Position numbers and translations under genes: made by a program
Part shown: positions 34,098-42,698 of the stretch, one piece after another
Layout of the letters: each line of letters starts with the position of its first letter
Position numbering within the stretch: position 1 is the first letter of the stretch
Notes under the pieces: generated by a model
What the model was told of the DNA's origin: nothing
Databases searched by the model: none
What the model saw: only the letters and a program-made list of their open reading frames with translations
From: Streptomyces macrolidinus
GTDB lineage: Bacteria > Actinomycetota > Actinomycetes > Streptomycetales > Streptomycetaceae
Reading direction: 5' to 3'
Assembly (NCBI RefSeq): GCF_023887685.1
Contig: NZ_JAMWMR010000016.1
Location: forward strand, 94,730 to 158,729
Length of the DNA stretch: 64,000 nucleotides

Positions 34098-35789
34098 TCA
34101 CTCCACGCCGATGAGCAGCAGCGGCCCCTGTCGGCCGCCGTCGTAGACCACGGTGTCGACCGCCAGGTACGCCTCGCGCACCCGGGCCTGAAGACGCGCC
34201 GCCACCGATGCGGGCGCCTCGTCGCCGAGCACCAGGGTGACCATCTCGCCGCCCGCGGCGAGCATGCGGTCGAGTACGGTCTCGGCCGTCGCCGTGATGT
34301 CCGAGCCGATGACCGCGACATCGCCGTCGACCAGGCCGAGGACGTCACCGGCCTGGCAGATGCCGGCCATGGTCCAGGCCTGCCGTTCGGCGATCGCGAC
34401 CTCGGCGTACCGCGTCGCGCCCGCCGCCGACGTCATCGCCACCACGTCCTCGTCGAAGCGCCGTTCCGGTTCGTGCACGGCCAGCGCCGCGATGCCCTGC
34501 ACCGCGGACCGGGTCGGGATCAGTGCCACGCGGACGCCCTCCGCGCGCGCCTGCTCGGCCGCCGCCGCCGCGGTGTGGCGCAGGTCCGCGTCGTTCGGCA
34601 GCAGCACCACCTCGCGCGCGTGCGCGCGCCGCAGCGCCGCCACCAACTCCCCGCTGGCGGGCGGCTCCCCGGCCCGCGCGAGCACGGTGGTCGCCCCGGC
34701 CTCCTCGTACAGCCCGGCCAGCCCCTCCCCCGGCACCACCGCGACCACGGCGCGCTGCGCGCGCTCGCGCGGCGGGCGTCCGGCGGCCCCGGTGTGCACG
34801 TCCTCGGCGGCGAAGTGCGTGATCCGGATCCGGTACGGCCGCCCGGCCTCGACGCCCGCCTCCACGGCGGCACCCGCGTCGTCGACGTGCACATGGACGT
34901 TCCACAGCCCGTCCCCGCCGACCACGACGAGCGAGTCCCCGAGCGCGTCGAGCCGCTCCCGCAGCCGGGCCACCGCCGCGTCGTCGGCCTCCAGGAGGTA
35001 GATCACCTCGTACGCGGGGCCGCTCTCGTCCGCGCAGAGGTCCTCGCAGGTGTCCGTGCGGGTGTCCGTGCTGGTGTCCGGGGGATCGCTCTCCACGCGC
35101 GCGTGGGTTCCCCGCGGCGGCATCGGCGCCTCCCCCGTGAGGGTCTCCACCAGGGCCGCGAGCACCTCCACCAGCCCCCGACCCCCGGCGTCGACCACAC
35201 CGGCCCGCTTCAGGGCCGCGAGCTGACCGGGGGTCGCCATGAGCGCGGCCCGCGCCCCTTCGTACGCCGCTCGCGCCACGTCGCCGCAGTCGCCCTCGGC
35301 GCCGGTGAGCGCGTCGGCGGCGGCCGAGGCGACGCTGAGGACGGTGCCCTCCACGGGGTGCGCGACGGCCTGTCGCGCGGAGTCGGCCGCCTGTCGCAGG
35401 GCGAGGCGCAGCATCCGCGCGTCACCGCGGGCGCTCTCGTCGTCGGCGGCGAGCACCTCGGCCATGCCGCGCAGCAACTGGGCGAGGATCGTCCCGGAGT
35501 TCCCGCGCGCCCCGATGAGCGCGCCGTGCGCCATGGCCTGGATCGTGCCGGCGAGCGTCGGCCGCGGCGCGTCGACCGCGGCGCCCGCCTCGTACCCGGC
35601 GAAGACCGCCTCGACGGCCGCGGTGGCCGACTCCAGGGTCAGATAGAGGTTGGTACCGGTGTCGCCGTCCGCCACGGGGTAGACGTTGATCGCGTCGATC
35701 TCCTCGCGAGCCCGCCCCAGCGCCTGGAGCGCGAGTGTGCACCAGGCGCGCACCGCGAGAGCATCCAATGGCTGCGGCACCTGCGCCAC
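34098..35789 (-). CDS. DAK2/FakA-like kinase-domain protein
   Basis: A 563-residue homologue of FakA, the ATP-binding subunit of fatty-acid kinase, which works with a DegV-type FakB. An N-terminal DhaL/DAK2 domain has the metal-binding VADGDTGTNLYLTLES (about 39-54) and GALIGARGNSGTILAQLLRG. A middle domain of FakA type (from about 260) and a C-terminal domain ending DGGRQGPLLLIGVE follow. In S. coelicolor-like genomes it is annotated only as DAK-phosphatase protein. GTG start with GAGGAGG. It lies upstream of recG, as in many Gram-positives. Confidence 0.87.
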   Translation of the reverse strand: MAQVPQPLDALAVRAWCTLALQALGRAREEIDAINVYPVADGDTGTNLYLTLESATAAVEAVFAGYEAGAAVDAPRPTLAGTIQAMAHGALIGARGNSGTILAQLLRGMAEVLAADDESARGDARMLRLALRQAADSARQAVAHPVEGTVLSVASAAADALTGAEGDCGDVARAAYEGARAALMATPGQLAALKRAGVVDAGGRGLVEVLAALVETLTGEAPMPPRGTHARVESDPPDTSTDTRTDTCEDLCADESGPAYEVIYLLEADDAAVARLRERLDALGDSLVVVGGDGLWNVHVHVDDAGAAVEAGVEAGRPYRIRITHFAAEDVHTGAAGRPPRERAQRAVVAVVPGEGLAGLYEEAGATTVLARAGEPPASGELVAALRRAHAREVVLLPNDADLRHTAAAAAEQARAEGVRVALIPTRSAVQGIAALAVHEPERRFDEDVVAMTSAAGATRYAEVAIAERQAWTMAGICQAGDVLGLVDGDVAVIGSDITATAETVLDRMLAAGGEMVTLVLGDEAPASVAARLQARVREAYLAVDTVVYDGGRQGPLLLIGVE

Positions 35790-36086
35790 CTGCGCCTCCT
35801 CGAACTGCTGGACGTGTCAGGCAGCGTAGACCCAGCACCGGCCCGCGCCGGAAGAGGGCCGAGCGCGCAACCCCACGAAAGGCCTGGTGGCAGCGGCACC
35901 GGGGGTGGGAGCGAGGCCCGGGGCGACCATGGTAGTTTCGTTCTACGGACGCAGCCTTGTATGCTGCTCCAGTTGCCCGATCTCCTGACCGGGCCTTCCC
36001 CCTGGCACCGCCACTCAGATCCTGTGATCTTGATCCCGGCATGCCGGGATCAACCGTAAGTGCATCTGAAGTCTTTGGAGTGACCC
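35790..36086. other. Divergent region FakA-like gene / rpmB, with rpmB leader
   Basis: 297 nt. A likely rpmB promoter is TTCGTT (35938-35943), 17 nt, TATGCT (35961-35966). The roughly 115-nt leader then contains a perfect 24-bp palindrome at 36030-36053 and a good Shine-Dalgarno GGAG before the GTG. Confidence 0.5.
36030..36053 (+). promoter_or_regulatory. 24-bp perfect palindrome in the rpmB leader
   Basis: TTGATCCCGGCA and its exact complement are contiguous, 34-57 nt before the rpmB start. As RNA it would fold into a strong hairpin, as DNA it could be an operator. There is no T tract after it. Confidence 0.6.
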
Positions 36087-36272
36087 GTGGCTGCCAACTG
36101 CGACGTCTGCGGCAAGGGGCCGGGCTTCGGCAACAACATCTCGCACTCGCACCGCCGTACGCCTCGTCGCTGGAACCCGAACATCCAGCGTGTGCGTACC
36201 GTGGTGGGCGGGACGCCGAAGCGCGTGAACGCTTGCACCTCGTGCATCAAGGCCGGCAAGGTCTCGCGCTGA
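36087..36272 (+). CDS. rpmB: 50S ribosomal protein L28, zinc form
   Basis: A 61-residue L28 beginning MAANCDVCGKGPGFGNNISHSH. Cysteine pairs CDVC (5, 8) and CTSC (about 50, 53) mark the zinc-binding form; streptomycetes often also have a cysteine-free copy elsewhere, switched by zinc supply. GTG start with GGAG about 8 nt upstream. It is isolated from other ribosomal genes and followed by a good terminator. Confidence 0.96.
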   Translation: MAANCDVCGKGPGFGNNISHSHRRTPRRWNPNIQRVRTVVGGTPKRVNACTSCIKAGKVSR

Positions 36273-36309
36273 CGTTCAGCGCGCGGCCACCGCTGGTTCC
36301 GCTGCACAG

Positions 36310-36341
36310 AGCCGGTCCACGACACCGTGGGCCGGCTTTTT
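36310..36341 (+). terminator. Intrinsic terminator after rpmB
   Basis: AGCCGGTCCACG and CGTGGGCCGGCT pair (one G-U) around a 4-nt loop and run into TTTTT. Confidence 0.85.
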
Positions 36342-36414
36342 GCTGTCCCCGCACAAGACCCAGGACCGGGGACGCCGCCACCCGCAGCGCCACCGGTCCC
36401 ACGACACCGACGTC

Positions 36415-37380
36415 CTACGACTCGATGTCCCCGAAGTGATCCCAGCCCCCCTTGCTGGTCCACGGCGCCCCGTCGACCGTCACCTGGGGCAGCGCCGACG
36501 GGTTGAGCACCTCGCCGATCACCTTCCAGCGCGCGGGCAGCTTCACGTCCGGCGGGAAGGTCGCCACGATCGCGTGGTCCTCCCCGCCCGTGAGCACCCA
36601 CTGCACCGGGTCGACACCCACGGCCTGCCCGATGTCGTTCATCTGGGACGGGATGTCGATGGCGCCGGAGCGGATGTCGATCCGCACCTTGCTCGCCTCC
36701 GCGATGTGCCCGAGGTCCGCGATGAGCCCGTCGCTGACGTCGCACATCGCGGTCGCGCCGAGCCCGGCGGCGGCCGGACCCGCGTGGTACGGCGGCTCGG
36801 GGCGCCGATGCGCCTCGACGAACGCGCGCGGCGAGCGGAAGCCGCGGGAGAGCACCGCGTGCCCGGCCGCGGACCAGCCGAGCCAGCCGGTGACGGCGAC
36901 CACATCGCCGGGCTGGGCGCCGCCCCGGGTGACGGGCTCGTGGTTGCGCAGATCACCGAGCGCGGTGATCGAGACCATGATCGTGTCGCCGCCCACGACG
37001 TCTCCCCCGACCACGGCCGCCCCCGCGACCTGGCACTCGTCGCGCAGGCCGTCCATCAGCTCCGTGGCCCAGGCGGCGGGCAGTTCGGCCGGGACGACGA
37101 GACCGAGCAGCAGCGCGGTCGGCACGGCTCCCATCGCGGCGATGTCCGCGAGGTTCTGCGCGGCTGCCTTGCGTCCGACGTCGTACGCCGTGGACCAGTC
37201 CCGGCGGAAGTGCCGGCCCTCCACGAGGATGTCGGTGCTCGCCACCACCCTGCGGTCGGGCGCGGCCACCACCGCGGCGTCGTCGCCGGGGCCGAGCCGG
37301 ACCGCCGGGGTGGTGGTGAGCCGCGAGGTCAGCTCCCTGATGAGCCCGAACTCGCCCAGCTCGCCCACGGTGCCCTTCAT
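36415..37380 (-). CDS. thiL: Thiamine-monophosphate kinase
   Basis: Phosphorylates thiamine monophosphate to the active pyrophosphate. 321 residues beginning MKGTVGELGEFGLI; metal and ATP-binding LGPGDDAAVV, STDILVEGRHFRRDW and GGDVVGGDTIMVSITALGD are intact, with GEPVTRGGAQPGDVVAVTGWLG-like and CDVSDGLIADLGHIA blocks. The ATG at 37380 has GAAGGGG upstream; the frame is open for 89 further codons with no family similarity. It is divergent from the Lrp ligand-binding gene. Confidence 0.94.
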   Translation of the reverse strand: MKGTVGELGEFGLIRELTSRLTTTPAVRLGPGDDAAVVAAPDRRVVASTDILVEGRHFRRDWSTAYDVGRKAAAQNLADIAAMGAVPTALLLGLVVPAELPAAWATELMDGLRDECQVAGAAVVGGDVVGGDTIMVSITALGDLRNHEPVTRGGAQPGDVVAVTGWLGWSAAGHAVLSRGFRSPRAFVEAHRRPEPPYHAGPAAAGLGATAMCDVSDGLIADLGHIAEASKVRIDIRSGAIDIPSQMNDIGQAVGVDPVQWVLTGGEDHAIVATFPPDVKLPARWKVIGEVLNPSALPQVTVDGAPWTSKGGWDHFGDIES

Positions 37381-37601
37381 CGTCGTACGTCCCCTTCTCT
37401 TGCCTGTCGCGCCCGGTCGCGAGCCGGCGTCGTCGTTCCCGGTCCGACCCTCACTGCGGGCGGGTCGACCGTCCCCTTGTGCCGCCGGTGCTCCCCGGCG
37501 CTTGCGCCACAGTTCCCCCGGGTCTCCCCGCGGGGAGCGGCGACGCGATACCGTGGCGTCCCTTCTCCCCCCATGATCCCCGTGGCCGCCCTGGAGGTTC
37601 C

Positions 37602-37835
37602 GTGGTACAGGCGTACATCCTGATCCAGACCGAGGTCGGCAAGGCATCGGCCGTCGCCGAGACGATCAGCTCGATCCCCGGGGTCGTCCAGGCCGAGGAC
37701 GTGACGGGTCCCTACGACGTCATCGTGCGCGCCCAGGCCGACACCGTCGATGAACTGGGTCGCATGGTGGTCGCCAGAGTCCAGCAAGTGGACGGCATCA
37801 CCCGCACCCTGACCTGCCCGGTCGTGCACCTGTAG
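37602..37835 (+). CDS. Stand-alone Lrp/AsnC ligand-binding domain protein
   Basis: A 77-residue protein consisting only of the RAM/AsnC_trans_reg domain: MVQAYILIQTEVGKASAVAETISSIPGV, then GPYDVIVRAQADTVDELGRMVV. It lacks a DNA-binding helix-turn-helix. Such proteins form ring oligomers that bind amino acids and may tune full-length Lrp proteins. The GTG at 37602 is chosen because GGAGG lies 6 nt upstream. Confidence 0.88.
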   Translation: MVQAYILIQTEVGKASAVAETISSIPGVVQAEDVTGPYDVIVRAQADTVDELGRMVVARVQQVDGITRTLTCPVVHL

Positions 37836-37843
37836 CCCCCGTC

Positions 37844-37849
37844 TACGCT
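37844..37849 (+). promoter_or_regulatory. -10 hexamer TACGCT, leaderless DUF3515 promoter
   Basis: TACGCT ends 6 nt before the GTG start at 37856, without a Shine-Dalgarno. Confidence 0.55.
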
Positions 37850-37855
37850 TGGCCG

Positions 37856-38338
37856 GTGAACTCCATCCGCCACCGGTCGCTCGGTCTGCCCGTTCTCGCC
37901 CTGCTGATCACCGTGACGGGCTGTTCCTCAAGTGACGGCAGGCCCTCGGCCGCGGTTCCCAGCCCGGACGCGAAGGTCACGGAGCTGTGCCAGAACCTGG
38001 ACAAGGTGCTGCCGCGGAAGGTGAACGGCCTCGACCGGAACGATCCCGAGCCCCGCTCCGCGCTCACGGCGGGCTGGGGAAGCCCGGCGATCATACTGCG
38101 CTGCGGGGTGACGCGGCCTGCGGAGATGAACGATCCGGAGGCGGACGGCGTCGAAGTGAACGGTGTCGGCTGGCTCATGCAGAAGCGGGACGACGACTCG
38201 GTCCGCTTCACCACGACGCTGCGCAAGGCCTATGTCGAGGTGACCGTGCCCAAGGCCCGTACGGACGAGGGCATGGCGCCCCTCGTCGATCTGGCCCCCG
38301 CCGTGAAGAAGGCGATCCCCAAGGGGATCGCCTCCTGA
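37856..38338 (+). CDS. DUF3515-type lipoprotein
   Basis: A 160-residue lipoprotein. Signal peptide LGLPVLALLITVTGC ends in a lipobox (Cys23), followed by a Ser/Pro-rich spacer and a globular domain with CQNLDKVLPRKVNGL and ILRCGVTRP (two conserved cysteines likely to form a disulphide). It is exported and lipid-anchored; function unknown. It starts 20 nt after the Lrp-domain gene but appears to have its own leaderless promoter (TACGCT, 6 nt before GTG). Confidence 0.85.
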   Translation: MNSIRHRSLGLPVLALLITVTGCSSSDGRPSAAVPSPDAKVTELCQNLDKVLPRKVNGLDRNDPEPRSALTAGWGSPAIILRCGVTRPAEMNDPEADGVEVNGVGWLMQKRDDDSVRFTTTLRKAYVEVTVPKARTDEGMAPLVDLAPAVKKAIPKGIAS

Positions 38339-38400
38339 GTCGTCACGGGTCCTGAGTCATCAGGGCTCTGAGCCGTCACGGTTCCTGGGCCGTCACGGGA
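38335..38400. repeat. Degenerate 16-17 bp tandem repeat
   Basis: Four units of the form CTGAGTCGTCACGGGTC (38335, 38352, 38368, 38385) start at the DUF3515 stop and end just before the ddl stop. The convergent gene ends may use it as a weak terminator region. Confidence 0.7.
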
Positions 38401-38408
38401 CGAAGTCG

Positions 38409-39566
38409 CTAGCGCAGCCCCGTCGACCGCCGCAGCGCCGCCTGGATCAGGCGGTCCACCAGCTCGCCGTAGCCGATCCCGGTCGCCTCCCACATCTTCG
38501 GGTACATCGAGATCGGCGTGAAGCCGGGCATCGTGTTGATCTCGTTGATCACGAACTCCCCTTCGTCGTCGAGGAAGAAGTCCGCGCGCACCAGACCCTC
38601 GCAGGACGCGGCGTCGAACGCCGCCACCGCGAGCCGGCGCACCTCGGCGGTCTGCTCGTCGGTCAGCGGCGCGGGCACGATGCCGGGCGTGGAGTCGATG
38701 TACTTGGCCTCGAAGTCGTAGTACGCGTGCGTGTCCGGCGGCGGGATCTCGGCGGGCAGCGAAGCGCGCGGCCCCTCCTCGAACTCCAGGACGCCGCACT
38801 CGATCTCGCGACCGCGCACCGCGGCCTCCACGAGGAACTTCGGGTCGTGCCGCCGCGCCTCCTCGATCGCCTCGTCGAGGCCCGCGAGGTCGTCGACCTT
38901 CGTGATGCCGATCGACGAACCCGCGCGCGCGGGCTTCACGAACAGCGGCCAGCCGTGCTCGCCCGCGAAGTCGACGATCCTCTTGCGCGCCGCGGACTCG
39001 TCGCGCTCCCACTCGCGCGGCCGGATCACCACGTACGGGCCGACCTTGAGCCCGAAGGAGGTGAACACCCGCTTCATGTACTCCTTGTCCTGGCCGACGG
39101 CCGAGGCGAGCACACCCGAGCCCACGTACGGGACACCGGACAGCTCCAGGAGACCCTGCAGCGTGCCGTCCTCGCCGTACGGGCCGTGCAGCACCGGGAA
39201 GACCACGTCGACCTCGCCCAGCGCCTTGGGCACCGATCCGGGCTCGCTGTAGACGACTTCGCGGTTCGAGGGGTCGACGGGGAGGACCACGCCGCCCTCC
39301 TGCGACTCCGCGAGGCTCTCGACGGTGGGCGTACGGCGGTCGGTGATCGCCATGCGCTCCGGGTCGTCGGCGGTGAGCGCCCAACGGCCCTCCTGGGTGA
39401 TGCCGATCGGCAGGACGTCGTACGTGGTCCGGTCGATGGCACGCAGCACGGCGCCGGCGGTGACCGTGGAGATCCCGTGCTCGGAGCTGCGACCGCCGAA
39501 GACGACGGCGACGCGCGGCTTGCGAGGCGGCTGCTCGGGGTTCTGGGGGAGGTTCTCGGTGCTCAT
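38409..39566 (-). CDS. ddl: D-alanine--D-alanine ligase
   Basis: ATP-grasp ligase making the D-Ala-D-Ala dipeptide for peptidoglycan. 385 residues: RVAVVFGGRSSEHGISTVTAG N-terminus, LHGPYGEDGTLQGLLELSGVPYVGSG, ATP-grasp core with FVKPARAGSSIGITKV, and metal site VINEINTMPGFTPISMYPKMW. It shows no hallmark of the D-Ala-D-Lac resistance enzymes that I can recognise. ATG start; TACGCT lies 9 nt upstream and no Shine-Dalgarno is seen. A hairpin separates it from gpsA. Confidence 0.95.
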   Translation of the reverse strand: MSTENLPQNPEQPPRKPRVAVVFGGRSSEHGISTVTAGAVLRAIDRTTYDVLPIGITQEGRWALTADDPERMAITDRRTPTVESLAESQEGGVVLPVDPSNREVVYSEPGSVPKALGEVDVVFPVLHGPYGEDGTLQGLLELSGVPYVGSGVLASAVGQDKEYMKRVFTSFGLKVGPYVVIRPREWERDESAARKRIVDFAGEHGWPLFVKPARAGSSIGITKVDDLAGLDEAIEEARRHDPKFLVEAAVRGREIECGVLEFEEGPRASLPAEIPPPDTHAYYDFEAKYIDSTPGIVPAPLTDEQTAEVRRLAVAAFDAASCEGLVRADFFLDDEGEFVINEINTMPGFTPISMYPKMWEATGIGYGELVDRLIQAALRRSTGLR

Positions 39567-39610
39567 ATCGCGTTGAGCGTACCCGGTGGTAGAAGCGCGA
39601 GACAGCGACG

Positions 39611-39684
39611 GCGGGCACGCGGGTGAGCGGCGGGTACGGGCCGCTGCCGAGGGGCGGTCGGTCGCCTCTCGGCAGCGTGCCCGC
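39611..39684 (-). terminator. Nested hairpins after gpsA
   Basis: Inner arms GCTGCCGAGGGGCG (39643-39656) and CGCCTCTCGGCAGC (39663-39676) and outer arms GCGGGCACGC / GCGTGCCCGC form a stacked structure starting 13 nt past the gpsA stop. Confidence 0.65.
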
Positions 39685-39696
39685 GCGGGCGGACGG

Positions 39697-40707
39697 TCAG
39701 CGCCGTTCCGGCTTCGCGCTGCGCGACATCAGCTCCTTGAGCGCGTCCACCGGCGACTTGCCCTCGTGGACGATGCCGACGACCGTCTCCGTGATGGGCA
39801 TGTCGACGCCGTGCCGACGGGCCAGATCCAGCACGGACTCGCAGGACTTGACGCCCTCCGCGGTCTGCTTGGTCACCGCGATGGTCTCCTGGAGGGTCAT
39901 GCCCTTGCCGAGGTTGGTGCCGAAGGTGTGGTTGCGCGACAGCGGCGAGGAGCAGGTGGCCACCAGGTCGCCGAGGCCCGCGAGTCCGGAGAAGGTCAGC
40001 GGGTCGGCTCCCATGGCGAGTCCGAGCCGGGTGGTCTCGGCGAGTCCGCGCGTGATGAGCGAGCCCTTGGCGTTGTCGCCGAGCCCCATGCCGTCCGCGA
40101 TACCGACCGCGAGACCGATGACGTTCTTGACCGCGCCGCCGAGTTCGCAGCCGACGACATCGGTGTTGGTGTACGGGCGGAAGTACGGTGTGTGGCAAGC
40201 GGCCTGGAGCCGCCGCGCGACGGATTCGTCGGTGCAGGCGACCACGGCGGCGGCCGGCATCCGGGTAGCGACCTCACGCGCCAGGTTGGGCCCGGTGACG
40301 ACGGCGACGCGCTCCGGGCCGACCTTGGCGACGTCCTCGATGACCTCGCTCATCCGCATGGCGGAGCCGAGTTCGACGCCCTTCATCAAAGAGACGAGGA
40401 TCGTCTCGGGCGCCAGCAGCGGCGCCCACTCCGCGAGGTTCCCGCGCAAGGTCTGCGAGGGGATCGCGAGTATCGCGAAGTCGGCGTCGCGCGCGGCCTC
40501 GGCGGGATCCGTGGTGGCCCGCAGATTCCCGGGGAGTTCGACGCCCGGCAGGTAGTCCGGGTTCGTACGGGTGGAGTTGACCGCTTCGACGAGCCCGGGG
40601 CGGCGGGCCCACAAGGTGACCTCGCATCCGGCGTCGGCGAGGACCATGCCGAAGGCCGTCCCCCACGATCCCGTGCCGAACACGGCCGCCTTGACCGGCT
40701 TGTTCAC
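39697..40707 (-). CDS. gpsA: Glycerol-3-phosphate dehydrogenase [NAD(P)+]
   Basis: Makes sn-glycerol-3-phosphate for phospholipids. 336 residues: Rossmann motif AVFGTGSWGTAFG, LVSLMKGVE, TGPNLAREV, the catalytic lysine block GCELGGAVKNVIGLAVGIADG, and GLAGLGDLVATCSS. The GTG overlaps the plsC TGA (GTGA), and AGAGGAGCAGGGG precedes it, so the two lipid genes are coupled. Confidence 0.96.
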   Translation of the reverse strand: MNKPVKAAVFGTGSWGTAFGMVLADAGCEVTLWARRPGLVEAVNSTRTNPDYLPGVELPGNLRATTDPAEAARDADFAILAIPSQTLRGNLAEWAPLLAPETILVSLMKGVELGSAMRMSEVIEDVAKVGPERVAVVTGPNLAREVATRMPAAAVVACTDESVARRLQAACHTPYFRPYTNTDVVGCELGGAVKNVIGLAVGIADGMGLGDNAKGSLITRGLAETTRLGLAMGADPLTFSGLAGLGDLVATCSSPLSRNHTFGTNLGKGMTLQETIAVTKQTAEGVKSCESVLDLARRHGVDMPITETVVGIVHEGKSPVDALKELMSRSAKPERR

Positions 40708-41474
40708 TGCCCCTGCTCCTCTTTCTGCCGTGCCTTGTCCAGTTCGGCGCTGCGCCGACGCTGCTCGATGCGCACCGCACGCGGGTCGTACCGCTTCTCG
40801 GGCGCCTTCTCGCCGCGGATCTCCTCCAGGTGGCGGGTGATCGCCGCCATGATGACCTCCGTCGCCTCCTTCAGCAGCTCGGGGGTCATCTCCCGGTCGT
40901 AGAAGCGCGTGAGGTCCACGGGCGGGCCCGCGAGCACGTGGTGTGTCTTGCGCGGCAGGAGGTGGGGCTTCTTGGAGTACGGCGGCAGGAGTTCGTTGGC
41001 GCCCCACTGGGCGACCGGGATCACCGGGCACTTGGTCCGCAGGGCGACGCGGGCGGCGCCCGTCTTGCCCGTCATCGGCCAGCCGTCCGGGTCGCGCGTG
41101 AGCGTGCCCTCGGGGTAGAAGGCGACGCACTCGCCGCGCCCCACGGCGTCGATGGCGGCCCGGAAGGCGCTGAGCGCGTCCGTGCTCTCGCGGTAGACGG
41201 GGATCTGACCGGTGCCGCGCATGGCGGCACCGATGAATCCCTTCTTGAATAGACCGCTCTTCGCGAGGAATCGCGGAACACGCCCGGTGTTGTACTGATA
41301 GTGCGCGTAGGCGAAGGGATCCACATGGGAATTGTGGTTCACCACGGTGATAAATCCGCCGTCGGCCGGAATGTTCTCCATTCCGCGCCAGTCCCGCTTG
41401 AGCAGAACCACCAGCGGCGGTTTGCAGAGGACCGCTGCGAAGCGGTACCAGAAGCCGATTCTGCGGCGGGGCAC
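40704..41474 (-). CDS. plsC: 1-acyl-sn-glycerol-3-phosphate acyltransferase
   Basis: Adds the second acyl chain to lysophosphatidate. 256 residues with the catalytic NHNSHVD (NHX4D), the substrate-binding FYPEGTLTRD and a hydrophobic N-terminal segment (RFAAVLCKPPLVVLL). The GTG at 41474 has GAGGAAGG 9 nt upstream and begins PRRRIGFWYRFAA. It overlaps gpsA by 4 nt, so both steps of phosphatidate synthesis are co-expressed. Confidence 0.94.
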   Translation of the reverse strand: MPRRRIGFWYRFAAVLCKPPLVVLLKRDWRGMENIPADGGFITVVNHNSHVDPFAYAHYQYNTGRVPRFLAKSGLFKKGFIGAAMRGTGQIPVYRESTDALSAFRAAIDAVGRGECVAFYPEGTLTRDPDGWPMTGKTGAARVALRTKCPVIPVAQWGANELLPPYSKKPHLLPRKTHHVLAGPPVDLTRFYDREMTPELLKEATEVIMAAITRHLEEIRGEKAPEKRYDPRAVRIEQRRRSAELDKARQKEEQGQ

Positions 41475-41663
41475 GCGGACACCTTCCTCTAGGGACCCGG
41501 CACGGGCCCGGCACGGGGGCTGGGGGCGCACAAGTGTGGCCCCACGCCGCCTGTCTGTCGAGAACACCGTACGCCCCGGCGCAAGGCCCACCGGGTGGGT
41601 CACGGGGATCGCGTACGACGGCCCGGGTGACAATGGACGCGACAAGACTGGGACGGAGCGCAC

Positions 41664-42356
41664 GTGCAGTGGACTGTGGTCGTACCCCTGAAGGCCTTGG
41701 GGAAGGCCAAGAGCAGGCTCTCGGACACCGCGGCGGACGGCGTGCGACCGGGCCTGGCCCTGGCCTTCGCGCAGGACACGGTGGCCGCCGTGCTCGCCTG
41801 CGCGGCCGTGCGTGATGTGGCGGTCGTCACGGGCGACCCGCGCGCCGGACGGGAGCTCGCGACCCTCGGCGCCCGGATCGTCTCGGACGAGCCGGCGGGA
41901 GGCCTGAACGCCGCTCTCGCGCATGCGGCGACGACCGTACGGCAATCGCGCCCGGAAGGCGCCGTGGCGGCCCTCAACGCCGATCTCCCAGCGCTGCGCC
42001 CCGAGGAGTTGGCGCGCGTCCTCGACGCCGCCGCCGAATTCCCCCGCGCATTTCTGCCGGATGCCGCGGGAATCGGTACAACCCTGCTGGCCGCGACCCC
42101 GGGCCGGGAATTGCGGCCCGCTTTCGGCGCGGATTCCCGCATGCGGCACCGCGCCTCGGGAGCCCGGGAACTCGCCCTGGACACCGTGGACTCCGTACGC
42201 CAGGACGTGGACACCGGCGACGATCTGCGCGCGGCGCTGGCCCTGGGCGTCGGCCCCCGCACGGCGGCGATGGCCGCGCGACTGCTCATCCCCGGGTCGC
42301 CCTCGGGCGGCCCGGCGGCTGATACGGCACGAGAGGACCGGCGGGCCTGTCGATAG
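41664..42356 (+). CDS. cofC: 2-phospho-L-lactate / phosphoenolpyruvate guanylyltransferase
   Basis: Coenzyme F420 biosynthesis enzyme (CofC/FbiD) that activates phospholactate or PEP with GTP. 230 residues with the N-terminal nucleotide-binding VVVPLKALGKAKSRLSD and the metal motif ALNADLPALRPEEL, then FLPDAAGIGTTLLAA. GTG start with GGAG 6 nt upstream. The other F420 genes are not in this window. Confidence 0.92.
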   Translation: MQWTVVVPLKALGKAKSRLSDTAADGVRPGLALAFAQDTVAAVLACAAVRDVAVVTGDPRAGRELATLGARIVSDEPAGGLNAALAHAATTVRQSRPEGAVAALNADLPALRPEELARVLDAAAEFPRAFLPDAAGIGTTLLAATPGRELRPAFGADSRMRHRASGARELALDTVDSVRQDVDTGDDLRAALALGVGPRTAAMAARLLIPGSPSGGPAADTAREDRRACR

Positions 42357-42359
42357 GCT
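42354..42359 (+). promoter_or_regulatory. -10 hexamer TAGGCT, leaderless promoter inside cofC end
   Basis: TAGGCT overlaps the cofC stop codon and ends 6 nt before the ATG at 42366; no Shine-Dalgarno is present. Confidence 0.5.
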
Positions 42360-42365
42360 TTCGCC

Positions 42366-42569
42366 ATGCAGGCGACCGCGTACACCTACGACCCCGAGAC
42401 CCGCACCGGCCAGGTGCTGCTCGACGACGGCACCCCCCTGCCCTTCGACGCGCCCGCGTTCGACGCGGGCGAGCTGAGGCTGCTGCGCCCGGGGCAGCGG
42501 GTGCGGATCGAGGTCGAAGGCGAGGGCACGGCCCGGCACATCACGCTCGTGACCCTGCACACCTTCTGA
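42366..42569 (+). CDS. Small OB-fold-like conserved protein
   Basis: A 67-residue protein of short beta strands (TAYTYDPETRTGQVLLDDG, LRLLRPGQRVRIEVEG) resembling a cold-shock/OB-type fold. I recall homologues next to hup/cofC in actinobacteria, without known function. It starts 9 nt after cofC and seems to have its own leaderless promoter. A strong convergent terminator follows. Confidence 0.78.
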   Translation: MQATAYTYDPETRTGQVLLDDGTPLPFDAPAFDAGELRLLRPGQRVRIEVEGEGTARHITLVTLHTF

Positions 42570-42640
42570 GCCCGCCCCTTCGAGCCCCGCGCCCCTCTGC
42601 TCCCACGCCCCCTCGGGCCGGTCCGTGCTCGGACAGACCG

Positions 42641-42673
42641 CGGGCCGGGCTCCTGCGGGGAGAGCCCGGCCCG
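42641..42673. terminator. Perfect 12-bp hairpin between convergent genes
   Basis: CGGGCCGGGCTC and GAGCCCGGCCCG surround a 9-nt loop, between the small OB-like gene (plus) and hupS (minus, 26 nt past its stop). Confidence 0.75.
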
Positions 42674-42698
42674 GCGCGTGAGTGCCCCTACGCCCCGC

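Noticed and set aside
39697..41514. A 605-codon frame ending in GpsA
   Set aside because: The part before GTG 40707 is the out-of-frame plsC sequence; GpsA alone is family length.
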